Assembly (NCBI GenBank): GCA_001899005.1
Contig: MKUW01000028.1
Location: 159,807-223,806 of the forward strand
Source of the DNA: Chloroflexi bacterium 44-23
GTDB taxonomy: Bacteria; Chloroflexota; Anaerolineae; Anaerolineales; Anaerolineaceae
DNA length: 64,000 bases
Direction: 5' to 3'
Part shown: positions 54,673 through 63,836 of the stretch, in pieces
Layout: each line of letters starts with the position of its first letter
Numbering within the stretch: the first letter of the stretch is position 1
The notes under the pieces: generated by a model
Told to the model about the DNA's origin: nothing
The model's input: the letters and a program-made list of their open reading frames with translations, nothing else
The model's database searches: none
Translations under genes and position numbers: made by a program

Positions 54673-56790
54673 TTATCCTTCCTTTACTGTAAATACAGGT
54701 TCAAAAGCACACAGAGTCTCTTCAGGCAGGTGACAAAATATCTGGTGCCCATCTCCCATATCCTGCCAGGGAGGTAATTGCTCTTCACAGATCTTGCCGC
54801 CATTTGGCAATAATTTGCGACGCGGGCAACGCGTATGAAAACGGCAGCCAGAGGGTGGGTTGATTGCACTGGGCACATTGCCTTCCAACCGAATTCTCTT
54901 CTGGTGAGAACCAGGATCGATGACTGGTACTGCTGAGAGCAGTGCCTCGGTATATGGGTGGTAAGGTGGCGCATAAATCTGTTCTGCTTGACCTTTTTCC
55001 ATCATTTGGCCCAAATACATGACGATGATTTCATCACAGAAATAGCGAACCACGCTCAAGTCGTGGGCAATGAACAACATGGTAGTGCCATATTTTCGCT
55101 GAACTTTTAAGAGCAGATTCAGGATCGCTGCCTGAACAGATACATCCAAAGCGCTGACCGGCTCATCACATAACACCAGATCTGGATATGTTGCCAGAGC
55201 CCTGGCGATACCCACACGCTGCTTTTCACCCCCACTTAACTGGTTCGGCAATCGATCATAATAGTTTTCACCCATACGCATGTTGCCCAGCAAATTGATG
55301 ACAGCCTGGCGAACCTCGTTTTTTGGAACCACGCCAAATTTAATCATCGGGCGGGCAATCTGCTGACCCACAGTATATGCCGGATTCATCGTTGAATCAG
55401 GATTCTGAAATACCATTTGGATCTCTTTCATCACCGCTTCGGAGCGATCGGCTAAGGAGCTGGAAATATCCAAACCTTTAAATTTAATCGATCCGGCGGT
55501 ACTTTGCTCAAGCCCAATGATCGTTTTGATCAGGGTGCTTTTCCCGCAGCCGGATTCCCCCACAATGCCAAGTGTCCTTCCGGGAACTACTTCCAGACTG
55601 GCATCTTCAACAGCCCTGACGTACCGTTTTGGATTTAAACCTAACAAGTCTTTCAAGCTGGATCCCTGCACCTGGTAGTAGGTTTTTAGATTCACCGCAT
55701 TCAGAAGGGCTGCATCATTCCCTATCTCTGATTTGAGACCTTCCGGCTTGATTTCGACCGCGTCCGGCGGTTCCCATTCAGACGGATCTATCAATTCAGC
55801 AAAATGGCAGCGAACCATAATACCATCACCAACATCACGTAAAGCTGGCTTCTTATCGCGGCAAATTCCCTGCACATAATCACAACGGGGATGGAAAACA
55901 CAGCCATCCGGGCGGCGGTTGGGTGCCGGCACCCTCCCTGGAATCGGGTAAAGCTGACTGCCAAGTTTATCTTCCCCTAATTTTGGGATAGCTCGGATTA
56001 ACCCCTGTGTATATGGATGTTTCGGTGAGCGAAATATATTTTCAACTTCAGCCCATTCCACCAGCTTTCCGGCGTACATGACAGCAACGCGGCTGCATAC
56101 TCTTGAAACCACGCCTAGATTATGTGAAATATACATGATGGCCGTGTCCAACTCTCGACGCAATTCATCAATTAAATCCAGTACGGTTGCTTCGACAGTG
56201 ACATCCAATGCAGTAGTAGGCTCATCCATGATCAACAGCGCAGGGTTATTCAGTAAAGACATAGCAATAACCACTCGCTGCTGTTGTCCGCCAGAGAGTT
56301 GGTGGGAATACCTTTTTAATACATTCATTGGGTCAGGCATGTACACGCGTTGCAACATTTTAACGCATCGTTCAATTGCCTCGGCCTCCTCCATCTTTTG
56401 GTGAACAGTTAACACTTCTTTCATTTGTTCACCGATCTTCATGGAGGGGTTGAGGGCTTTCATAGGATCCTGGTAAACCATCGCAATCTTATCGCCACGC
56501 AAGCGCTGCAAACTTTCGCGGCCCTGATTAACGAGATTCTGGCCTTGAAAGTGAATTGAACCCCGTTTTACATAACCATTGCGTCCCAAAAAATTTACAA
56601 CAGCCCAGGCAAGAGTGCTCTTGCCACAACCAGATTCCCCAACTATGCCAATCGCCTCACCCCTGCCAATTTCAAAGGAAACATCCTGGACAGCCTCCAC
56701 TTCTCCACCACGCACCTTGTAAGCCACTGAAACATTTTCTAGTTTTAATACGGGGGGATTTTTCCTTAGTGTTTTTGTTGGGTTCGTCAT
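54673..56790 (-). CDS. Dipeptide/oligopeptide ABC importer, fused double ATPase (DppD-DppF type)
   Basis: 705 residues with two full nucleotide-binding domains. The first has Walker A GESGCGKSTLAWAVV, signature LSGGQQQRV and Walker B LLIMDEPTTAL. The second has GESGCGKSTLIKTI, LSGGEKQRV and LVLCDEPVSAL. Each is followed by the OppD/DppD-type C-terminal Cys-rich loop (CVFHPRCDYVQGIC and CRFHTRCPRRK), which caps peptide importers. It powers uptake through the two permeases encoded upstream. A single fused chain replaces the usual two genes. The start is ATG 56790. The CBS-ACT gene follows after 2 bases. Confidence 0.95.
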   Translation of the reverse strand: MTNPTKTLRKNPPVLKLENVSVAYKVRGGEVEAVQDVSFEIGRGEAIGIVGESGCGKSTLAWAVVNFLGRNGYVKRGSIHFQGQNLVNQGRESLQRLRGDKIAMVYQDPMKALNPSMKIGEQMKEVLTVHQKMEEAEAIERCVKMLQRVYMPDPMNVLKRYSHQLSGGQQQRVVIAMSLLNNPALLIMDEPTTALDVTVEATVLDLIDELRRELDTAIMYISHNLGVVSRVCSRVAVMYAGKLVEWAEVENIFRSPKHPYTQGLIRAIPKLGEDKLGSQLYPIPGRVPAPNRRPDGCVFHPRCDYVQGICRDKKPALRDVGDGIMVRCHFAELIDPSEWEPPDAVEIKPEGLKSEIGNDAALLNAVNLKTYYQVQGSSLKDLLGLNPKRYVRAVEDASLEVVPGRTLGIVGESGCGKSTLIKTIIGLEQSTAGSIKFKGLDISSSLADRSEAVMKEIQMVFQNPDSTMNPAYTVGQQIARPMIKFGVVPKNEVRQAVINLLGNMRMGENYYDRLPNQLSGGEKQRVGIARALATYPDLVLCDEPVSALDVSVQAAILNLLLKVQRKYGTTMLFIAHDLSVVRYFCDEIIVMYLGQMMEKGQAEQIYAPPYHPYTEALLSAVPVIDPGSHQKRIRLEGNVPSAINPPSGCRFHTRCPRRKLLPNGGKICEEQLPPWQDMGDGHQIFCHLPEETLCAFEPVFTVKEG

Positions 56791-56797
56791 ATATTCC

Positions 56798-57718
56798 TCA
56801 CTTCTGGAAGCGATTAATTTCTTCGTTTAGACCATCGGCAAACAAATTGAGCCCGATTACCAATGTGGAAATGGATAAGGCAGGCCAAATCACTGCCAAT
56901 TGATTTGAAAAGATATTCCGTCTGGCTTCATTTACCATATTGCCCCAATCGGGATCAGGTGGGGGCAGGCCAATGCCAAGAAAACCAAGCGTACCAATAG
57001 CAAAAATTGCATAACCAACACGCAACATCCCATCTACCAATAGCGGGCTGCTGACATTGGGCAAAATTTCTTTGAACATGATATACCAGGGACTTTCACC
57101 TCGGGTTTCTGCTGCGCGTATATAATCGCGTGTTCGGATATCCAACGCCAGGCTACGGGCAAGGCGGGCAACGCCCGGTGCCCCAGTTACTGTAATGGCT
57201 AGAATCACCACCAGATCGCCCCTACCAAGGGCGGAAATAACCACCAGGTAAAGGACAATCACCGGAAAAGCGATCAATGCATCCAAAAATTGCATAATGA
57301 CCTGATCTGTCCAACCGCCCCGGTACCCGGCATTCAAACCGAGAACGGTCCCCAACAAAAGTGAGCCAAATACTCCCCACAAGGCTACTCCTCCCGGAAT
57401 GACGCCAATACCCGGTAGACGAGTTTTGAGCAAGATGACCTGCGTACCTGTCATCAAGCGCGAAAGAATATCACGCCCAAGATGATCTGTCCCCAGCCAA
57501 TTGGTGGCGTTCGGTGTCAGGTTTTGGGCGAATTGGGTAGCATTCGGTTCATAAGGTGTCCAAAAAATGGATACAATGCCCAGCACAACCCAGAATACGA
57601 ACATTGAAAGTCCGATAATGGCAATCTTTGAGCTAAAAATTAGGCGCAGGCTTTGTGAAATTCGCTCCAAACGAAGCGAATAATTTTTCTTTTTTATATT
57701 TTGTTGAGATTCCATCAC
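56798..57718 (-). CDS. Dipeptide/oligopeptide ABC importer permease (DppC/OppC type)
   Basis: 306 residues with six predicted membrane helices. The N-terminal helix (KIAIIGLSMFVFWVVLGIVSIF) and the LGTDHLGRDILSRLMTGTQV segment are hallmarks of DppC/OppC. The EAA-type coupling loop reads AAETRGESPWYIMFKEILPNV, and FLGIGLPPPDPDWGNMVNEAR is the family C-terminal signature. The protein forms the transmembrane pore with the DppB-like partner whose gene lies immediately upstream. It starts at ATG 57718, 9 bases after that gene. The ATPase gene follows 7 bases later. Confidence 0.95.
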   Translation of the reverse strand: MMESQQNIKKKNYSLRLERISQSLRLIFSSKIAIIGLSMFVFWVVLGIVSIFWTPYEPNATQFAQNLTPNATNWLGTDHLGRDILSRLMTGTQVILLKTRLPGIGVIPGGVALWGVFGSLLLGTVLGLNAGYRGGWTDQVIMQFLDALIAFPVIVLYLVVISALGRGDLVVILAITVTGAPGVARLARSLALDIRTRDYIRAAETRGESPWYIMFKEILPNVSSPLLVDGMLRVGYAIFAIGTLGFLGIGLPPPDPDWGNMVNEARRNIFSNQLAVIWPALSISTLVIGLNLFADGLNEEINRFQK

Positions 57719-57727
57719 TGCTCCTGT

Positions 57728-59041
57728 TTAAGAATATCGAATGCGGGGATTCAATAGCGTATAGGCGAAATCACCGACAAGGCGGGTGACAACAGCGATT
57801 AAGACTGTGATCATTGCTGCCGCTTCAATTGCATTGAAGTCGCCAAAAATGGCTGATTCGTAAATGTATTTTCCCAAGCCAGGGAAGCCGAAAATCGTCT
57901 CAACAACCACCACGCCGCCAATCAACCAATTGACGTGCAGCATGATGACAGTGATGGGTGCCATTAACGCATTTCGCAACGCATGCCGAAAAACAACCCG
58001 TCGATATGGCAAACCTTTTATGATGGCAGTGCGAATATAGGTTGACTGCATCACTGTAACCATGCTGGTACGAGTCATGCGGACAATATAGCCTAGTTCC
58101 ACAGCTGTCAGCGTTAAGACAGGTAAAACCATGATCTTCGGATCAGAGAAGATCGCATCTGGCCGCAGGAAAACTGACACAGCCGGAAACCACTTTAACC
58201 AGATACCAAAGATCAATATCAGAAATACCCCGGTTACAAACTCCGGAGTTGCTGTCAATCCCAAGCTGGTGATTGAGATAAACCGATCCAGGAATCTTCC
58301 TTCATTCACACCGGCTAGTATTCCAAGCAGCAAGGCAATTGGGACTACTACCAAAAAGGCCACCCCGGCCAACACAACGGTATTGCGAATACGCGGCAGA
58401 AGGGTTACCATCACTGGGCGGCCAGTCTGCAGAGATAAGCCAGCATCACCACGCAACAACCCTTTGGTCAAAGGTATATATTGCTGGGCTCCATCGCCTT
58501 CTTTACGCATACCAGCCTTGGTTAAAATATAAATCTCCTTGCCCTCACCTTTGACCCATTTGACCGCATTATTTTTTGTATCCACACCCCAAAAAACCTG
58601 CTTATTTGCTCCGTTTTCTTGATCATCAATTGTCTTCCAGGATGTTTCAGCCTGTTGCTCTATTGCAGAACCATCTGATTGGCGGAGCAGTGCGATCAAT
58701 ACACCTTCTTCCAGCTTCCAGCGTGTTAATTGGCCATTAACATTTGCCCACCACTCTCGCTCCTCGGTTTTTTCATTTTTAATGGCCTCAAGTGGATAGC
58801 CAATCTTACGCTGCACTCGCCAATCATTGCCAATCAACCAGTTTCCATATCGCACGATTGCCGGCTGATCCAACCCCAGTTGCAGACTGAGCGATGCACG
58901 CTGCTCGGGGGTGGAAAAAACGCCCAGAATTCGGACCGTCACATCACGGCTGCCTGCCTCCAATAAAAAGAAAAGGGCAAGAGAAACCAGTAGCATGGTG
59001 ATGATGGTGGATACGAGGCTACGAATCAAAAATCTAGCCAT
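57728..59041 (-). CDS. Dipeptide/oligopeptide ABC importer permease (DppB type) with a large extracytoplasmic insertion
   Basis: 437 residues, about 125 more than usual for DppB/OppB. The core is standard: the first helix FLIRSLVSTIITMLLVSLALF, LGLDQPAIVRYGNWLIG, then LLRGDAGLSLQTGRPV, five further helices, the EAA loop IRTAIIKGLPYRRVVFRHAL and VETIFGFPGLGKYIYES. The extra segment lies between WLIG and LLRGD, facing outside. It is beta-rich and charged (VNGQLTRWKLEEGVLIALL, KQVFWGVDTKNNAVKWVKG). It may dock the substrate-binding protein. Starts at ATG 59041, after a hairpin that separates it from the binding-protein gene. Confidence 0.93.
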   Translation of the reverse strand: MARFLIRSLVSTIITMLLVSLALFFLLEAGSRDVTVRILGVFSTPEQRASLSLQLGLDQPAIVRYGNWLIGNDWRVQRKIGYPLEAIKNEKTEEREWWANVNGQLTRWKLEEGVLIALLRQSDGSAIEQQAETSWKTIDDQENGANKQVFWGVDTKNNAVKWVKGEGKEIYILTKAGMRKEGDGAQQYIPLTKGLLRGDAGLSLQTGRPVMVTLLPRIRNTVVLAGVAFLVVVPIALLLGILAGVNEGRFLDRFISITSLGLTATPEFVTGVFLILIFGIWLKWFPAVSVFLRPDAIFSDPKIMVLPVLTLTAVELGYIVRMTRTSMVTVMQSTYIRTAIIKGLPYRRVVFRHALRNALMAPITVIMLHVNWLIGGVVVVETIFGFPGLGKYIYESAIFGDFNAIEAAAMITVLIAVVTRLVGDFAYTLLNPRIRYS

Positions 59042-59074
59042 GAATAAAACTCCTAAAAAAATAATAATAACAAT

Positions 59075-59108
59075 GGCATCCCTGCGCGATAAACCTGACA
59101 GGGATGCC
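59075..59108 (-). terminator. Intra-operon attenuating terminator
   Basis: A perfect 10-bp stem, GGCATCCCTG (59075-59084) with CAGGGATGCC (59099-59108). Read on the minus strand it is followed by ATTGTTATTATTATTTTTTT. Placed between the binding-protein and permease genes, it would keep binding-protein mRNA in excess, as in many importer operons. Confidence 0.7.
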
Positions 59109-59116
59109 TAAAAATA

Positions 59117-60796
59117 TTACGCTTCTGACTTCCATACTTCGTAAAACAGATCGTAGCTTGAGGGGTGGCTTTTTACATTCTGGAATTTTTTATTCGTGAT
59201 GTTCCAGACTCTCTTCCAGAAACTGTTACCGATGGGTCCACGATCTTGCATAATCTGCTCCAGCTGACACATTAATCCGCGGCGCTCTTCCAAATCCAAC
59301 GTTTTCTCTGCTTTTCTTAATAGGGTTGAAAACTCATCATCCACCCAGCGAGTTTCATTCCAGGAGACTGGGTTACCGTCGCTATCAGCAGTGTAAGCTA
59401 AAGACAGTAACATGACCGCCAGAGGTCTGTGAGCCCAGGCGGTAATACCAAGCGGCACTTCCGTCCAGCGATCCCAATAACCACCTGAATCGGTGATATC
59501 CAATTCGATATCAAACCCGGCAGGTGCCGCCAGTTCCTTGAGAGCCTGTGCAATTTCCGGTTCAGCCTCATCATTTTTCGTAGATAACACCACTTTCAGC
59601 CCATTCGGATAACCAGCCTCAGCCAAAAGAGCTTTTGCACCCTGCGGATCATAAGCTGGAATGGGTTTTTCGCAAAAACTCGGTGCTACCGGTGCGATAT
59701 GGGCATCAATTGAGAGGTCACCTTCGCCAAAATAGGCTAATTGCAAAATCTTTTCGCGGTCCTGACACATTTTTAATGCATTACGGACGCGCACATCGTT
59801 CCAGGGCTCAATATCCACGCGCATGCGGACCGTGTAACATTGTGAAGTTTGTGCCGGTCGCACAACAAGCTCAGGGTTGTCTTTCATCGCCAACCAGTCA
59901 CTCGGTCGAGGAATATACATGGTATCAACCTGATTGGACTGCATGGCAGCCACGGCAGCATCCTTATCGATCGAAACGATGATGATTTCATCCAGGTAAG
60001 GCAATGGCTGGCCATCTTCCCCCATACGCCAGTAATCTTCACGTCGTTTTAAGACAGCTCGCTCACCTTCGGAATATTCCTCAAGGGTAAATGCACCGGT
60101 CCCAATTGGTTGTTTGACAAAATCGCCTTCAAAATCACGATGCAAGATAATGGCGGGGTAATGGAAGAGATGCTCTGGCACCGCAATATTAGGAGAATTT
60201 AGATGCAATCGCACAGTGTAATCATCCACTTTTTCAACATCTTCGGGACCATTCAGGTAGGAAAGCAAACCTAACATGGAAGAACCGATGTCCGGGTTGA
60301 GCCATTCACCAAAGGAAAAAACAACATCATCCGCGTTCATCGAATCACCATTGTTAAAGGTTACATCTTTGCGAAGATACAAAGTCCAGGTCAACAAATC
60401 ATCGCTGGCAACCCATTTTTCGAGCAAGTAAGGTCTTGTGATATTATCTACGCCGGTTTCCGTCAGATACTCGCCAACCTGGCGAACTACATTCGCACCT
60501 TCGATCCAGGATAAACGGGCGGGATGATCCAGCAATTGTAACTGCATCGCATTGCGTAAAGTACCACCGCGAACAATTCCCCCACTGGCTGCAGCGTCGG
60601 AGGCACCTACAGCAGTCGCCGCTACCTGGGTGGCCGGGGCAGCACAAGCAGCAAGCGTAGCTGAAAGACCCAACAAGGTTGCGCCTCGTAAAAATTCTCT
60701 CCTGGAGAGTTTACCAGCGGTGAATTGCTCATAATATTCCGGAATCAGCGGGTGAACTTTTCCCATTTGCGCTTTGGTGATAATTGTTTTTTTCAT
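59117..60796 (-). CDS. Dipeptide/oligopeptide ABC importer substrate-binding lipoprotein (family 5), Tat-type signal
   Basis: 559 residues from ATG 60796, preceded by AAGGAGA. An upstream in-frame start at 60886 lacks a site and adds an unrelated 30-residue leader. The N-terminus has a twin-arginine motif (LSRREFLRGATLL) before a hydrophobic stretch ending in the lipobox LAAC, so a Tat-exported lipoprotein is expected. The body is a family 5 (DppA/OppA) binding protein: LLEKWVASDDLLTWTLYLRKDVTFNNGDSMNADDVVFSF and later YDPQGAKALLAEAGYPNGL. First gene of the importer operon, followed by an attenuator hairpin. The ligand is probably a peptide. Confidence 0.94.
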   Translation of the reverse strand: MKKTIITKAQMGKVHPLIPEYYEQFTAGKLSRREFLRGATLLGLSATLAACAAPATQVAATAVGASDAAASGGIVRGGTLRNAMQLQLLDHPARLSWIEGANVVRQVGEYLTETGVDNITRPYLLEKWVASDDLLTWTLYLRKDVTFNNGDSMNADDVVFSFGEWLNPDIGSSMLGLLSYLNGPEDVEKVDDYTVRLHLNSPNIAVPEHLFHYPAIILHRDFEGDFVKQPIGTGAFTLEEYSEGERAVLKRREDYWRMGEDGQPLPYLDEIIIVSIDKDAAVAAMQSNQVDTMYIPRPSDWLAMKDNPELVVRPAQTSQCYTVRMRVDIEPWNDVRVRNALKMCQDREKILQLAYFGEGDLSIDAHIAPVAPSFCEKPIPAYDPQGAKALLAEAGYPNGLKVVLSTKNDEAEPEIAQALKELAAPAGFDIELDITDSGGYWDRWTEVPLGITAWAHRPLAVMLLSLAYTADSDGNPVSWNETRWVDDEFSTLLRKAEKTLDLEERRGLMCQLEQIMQDRGPIGNSFWKRVWNITNKKFQNVKSHPSSYDLFYEVWKSEA

Positions 60797-61500
60797 AATC
60801 TTCTCCTTTGAAAATTGGATTAAATTAAAATTCCGGGACGATTCTATCCGCAAGACAGAATGGCCGGTAAAGGACAACGTTTTCATGTGAACAAGCCAAA
60901 TGCTTTCACAAACGTTTGGGTGACTGCGCGCTCAATCAGATTTTGGAAACAGGTTATATACGGTTTCCACATCCATCGCAGAACGAATGGGTGTTACTGA
61001 GAAATATTTACAATTTTGGAAATTGATTCAAAATGAATGAAAAATTATTAGAAAATCAACGGGGGGGACACAGAAAGTTCTCAGAAAGCAAAGTGATCGA
61101 AAGAAGTGCAGATAACTGATATCAGCATTTTCACAAAAACATACGCTGGCTTTTCCTCCTTAATTACAGATTTTTTCAAATGGATATTTATTGTACCATA
61201 GGTAAACTTGGTCAATTACTGGTATCCAAAGGGTTACCGGTAAAAAATGAATAGAGAGCCCATCAGGATGTTAACCGATTCCTACAATGATAAACCACGT
61301 GATTGCACTATCAATGGTAGAAAATTTAATAAAACTTTATAACCATTCAACTGATAAATGTCTTTCGAACTGATTTGCCATACGCAATCTTTCACCTTCT
61401 AAACTACAAAGGCACGCATTGGAATAAGGACTTCTTTTGGGTTATTCCACTCAACTCATAGGTATCTTGGATTGCTATTGCTCAACAGCAGTGACAGCAA
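60797..61500. other. Long intergenic region upstream of the importer operon
   Basis: 704 bases without a gene. On the minus strand, TTGACC (complement of 61210-61215), a 17-base spacer and AATAAA (complement of 61187-61192) form a weak promoter candidate, implying a leader of nearly 400 bases. No riboswitch, T-box or clear hairpin was recognised. Confidence 0.4.
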
Positions 61501-62829
61501 TTATTGCAGCCGAGTAAACCCATCCATATAATTTTTTATCGTCGGCATGCCCACCAGGCGCGCATAAAAGAAGTTGTTGACGATATTAATGACCTCCGCC
61601 CTGGCTGCCTCAGCTTCAGCGGTCAAAATATCTTCAGCTTCCGGCCGCGAGAGGGCATCACGAAGCTTAAGCAGGTGGCTCACAATTTGGCTTTCTTGAT
61701 CGCCCTCGAGGGCCTTTATAACATCCATAATCAAGCGGTCTGTGGCTGCGGTTAATTCGGCATGTGCAATGATGGACCCGGAAGAATAAGTATCGTCGAT
61801 GGTACGAATGAGCGACCAGACCTGATAAAGAATGGTTGCCGGTTCATCAAACAATTCCCGTAAAAAAGCAGCTTCTTCATAGCGACCGGTCAGACGAAAT
61901 ATATTGTACATGCGCTTGGCTACCTTTCCATAATTTTTATCGCGGGTCAGGTATTTTTGAACTTCATGTTCCAGCTGTTCCACATAACGATCAAGTGCGT
62001 TGGCAGAGACATGCTGAGCAAGTTTGGAAAAAATCGGTACTGATTCCGCTTCGAGGTAGACCTCCTGAAAATACGGATCCAGATATCCATCCAGCGGGAT
62101 TATGTCTCCATGCGGGCCTTCCCAGGTAACATCCAGCATATTACTGGCATTGGCCAGATTCTTGCGAAGAGGATCGGCTACGACCCAATCAAGTTTGCAC
62201 CAACCAGGGTTCAGACCAGCTTGCTGCCAAGTTACCGTAATTGAAGTTCCGTCCGGGCGGAATCCTTCAATCTTTTCAGCGCGGATCTGCTCAGGCCGCC
62301 AGGCAATGGGTGTGTTCGCCTTTACGCTTTTCTCTCCAATAATCATATCTTCTTCAAAAGAACCATACTTGACCTCTATCAACTGGTAAGTCGGCCCCTG
62401 CAATGTATTCAGCGCTTTGTCGCGCATTATGCTGCCAAGAATCCGGCAAGCTTCTTTGCGAGTAGGCGCAATAATGTTGACCCGCTCAAAATAATCACAA
62501 TCACCCGGATATGATTGTATTTTGGATTGCGCAGCCGAACCAGACAAAGCCAACGCCGTTTCAACCTGGCCGGGAATATCGGCAAACTCTACCAGTTTGC
62601 CGATCCGACGAAAGTAAGCCAACTCCTTTTCACTGAAATCCAGCATGCTGATATTATGACCAAAAACTCCGGTTCTACTATCGATTGTTATCTCATCATT
62701 ATTTTTTAATCCCGCCATGCTCGTCAACCATTGAATGGCAGCAGCTTCATTAATTTGTACACCCAAGCGCTTAGCCGATTCGAGAATCCGTGAAATTTCA
62801 ATTGCCGGCTTGTTTTCAGTATCAGTCAT
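61501..62829 (-). CDS. Uncharacterised protein with a nucleotidyltransferase-fold signature
   Basis: 442 residues, no signal or membrane segment. Residues 94-115 (ALSGSAAQSKIQSYPGDCDY) fit the hG[GS]-x9-13-[DE]h[DE]h pattern of polymerase-beta-type nucleotidyltransferases: Gly97-Ser98 and Asp110/Asp112, with a candidate third acid at Glu152 in LIEVKYGSF. After this core come a beta-rich part with a GFRPDGTSITVTWQQAG segment and a C-terminal helical region (about 270-440, EQLEHEVQKYLTRDKNYGKVAKRMYNIFRLTGRYEEA). It could add a nucleotide to an unknown RNA, protein or small molecule. Monocistronic, ATG 62829. I recognise no named family. Confidence 0.7.
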   Translation of the reverse strand: MTDTENKPAIEISRILESAKRLGVQINEAAAIQWLTSMAGLKNNDEITIDSRTGVFGHNISMLDFSEKELAYFRRIGKLVEFADIPGQVETALALSGSAAQSKIQSYPGDCDYFERVNIIAPTRKEACRILGSIMRDKALNTLQGPTYQLIEVKYGSFEEDMIIGEKSVKANTPIAWRPEQIRAEKIEGFRPDGTSITVTWQQAGLNPGWCKLDWVVADPLRKNLANASNMLDVTWEGPHGDIIPLDGYLDPYFQEVYLEAESVPIFSKLAQHVSANALDRYVEQLEHEVQKYLTRDKNYGKVAKRMYNIFRLTGRYEEAAFLRELFDEPATILYQVWSLIRTIDDTYSSGSIIAHAELTAATDRLIMDVIKALEGDQESQIVSHLLKLRDALSRPEAEDILTAEAEAARAEVINIVNNFFYARLVGMPTIKNYMDGFTRLQ

Positions 62830-62884
62830 ACCTAATTCTCCTCATCAATTCAAATAATGGTATCTTTTTTATAAAACCAGGTGG

Positions 62885-62927
62885 AGAAGTGTTTAGGCAG
62901 TCGATGGCCGGCTTAAATCACTCCTCC
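62885..62927. repeat. Dispersed palindromic repeat, copy 4 (degenerate)
   Basis: GAAGTGTTTAGGCAG and GGCCGGCTTAAATCACTCC form imperfect arms of the same family as 51243-51278. The flank CCCCGAATTTATTAA also resembles the flank of copy 3 (ACCCTGATTTATTGA). Confidence 0.5.
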
Positions 62928-63073
62928 CCGAATTTATTAAAAAGCTAGAAATAATGTTTTGGAAATTGCAACCCTCATCACAGGTGGGCCACAACCCTTA
63001 CAATACAAGTTTTTAACGTCTGAATCCAGAAAGCATATAACCGTAAGGCTGAATTCATTTCAGCAGGCATTCG

Positions 63074-63631
63074 TTAGGAGCTGCGTGGAAATGAGCGTGA
63101 TTGATTAAGAATGGCCAGAAAAATTGCAGCCTGATCCTGGGCATCTTTAAGGGCATTATGGGCCAGGCATGTTTCGTGGTTAAGAAAACGGTTTATGTGC
63201 CTAAAGGATGTTTGCGACCATTCAACACCAGAATAACCCATATAAAAAGCCTTGATGTCCAAGGCGCTATGGCCAAAAGGGTTGCTGCCAATGTAGCGAT
63301 AGAAATAATCGTTGATAAACATCCAATCAAATGGAGCATTGAGGGCCACAAAAACTGGCCGATCCCCTCTTGGCGTCACCGTCCTGACCCACTCGGCAAA
63401 TGCTGTCATAGCAGTCAGTGGAGGTTGGCCAGTTTGCTGTAATGATTGCATTTGCAATCCGCTGATCTTAAGCGATTCCGGCAAAAAATCGGGACGATCC
63501 GGCTGCAATTCCGTATAAAAGTTGATATCAGTGTTACTTACCAGACACGCCCCAATGGAAAGCAAAGCATATTGGCTGGGGAATGGACCGGCTGTTTCAA
63601 CATCCACACTGATATAAAGCTCATTTGACAT
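63074..63631 (-). CDS. DEDDh-type 3'-5' exonuclease (RNase T/DnaQ-like)
   Basis: 185 residues. All four acidic positions and the His of the DEDDh class are present: ISVDVETAGP (D and E), APFDWMFI (D) and HNALKDAQDQA (H and D). It removes nucleotides from 3' ends of DNA or RNA using two metal ions. The order and loops are closest to stand-alone 3'-5' exoribonuclease/DnaQ-type proteins rather than the polymerase-III epsilon subunit. It starts at ATG 63631, just before the tRNA-Val promoter on the opposite strand. The substrate (tRNA, RNA or DNA ends) cannot be decided. Confidence 0.9.
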   Translation of the reverse strand: MSNELYISVDVETAGPFPSQYALLSIGACLVSNTDINFYTELQPDRPDFLPESLKISGLQMQSLQQTGQPPLTAMTAFAEWVRTVTPRGDRPVFVALNAPFDWMFINDYFYRYIGSNPFGHSALDIKAFYMGYSGVEWSQTSFRHINRFLNHETCLAHNALKDAQDQAAIFLAILNQSRSFPRSS

Positions 63632-63718
63632 GCAGGAATTATATCAAGCAATCAATTACAAAAAAAAATGAGAAGACGAGGTAAATACTTTAGGAATCCC
63701 TCTGGTATGAGATTTCTC

Positions 63719-63747
63719 TTGCTAATCCACTCTGTGTTTGCTATAAT
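63719..63747 (+). promoter_or_regulatory. Strong sigma-70-type promoter of tRNA-Val
   Basis: TTGCTA (63719-63724), an exact 17-base spacer and consensus TATAAT (63742-63747). Transcription would start about 7 bases before the tRNA. Confidence 0.85.
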
Positions 63748-63759
63748 CACAGCCATTCA

Positions 63760-63810
<51 letters not shown>

Positions 63811-63836
<26 letters not shown>

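Noticed and set aside
60797..61500. Riboswitch or T-box leader before the importer operon
   Set aside because: The region is long, but I could not find the conserved cores of known riboswitches or a T-box sequence.
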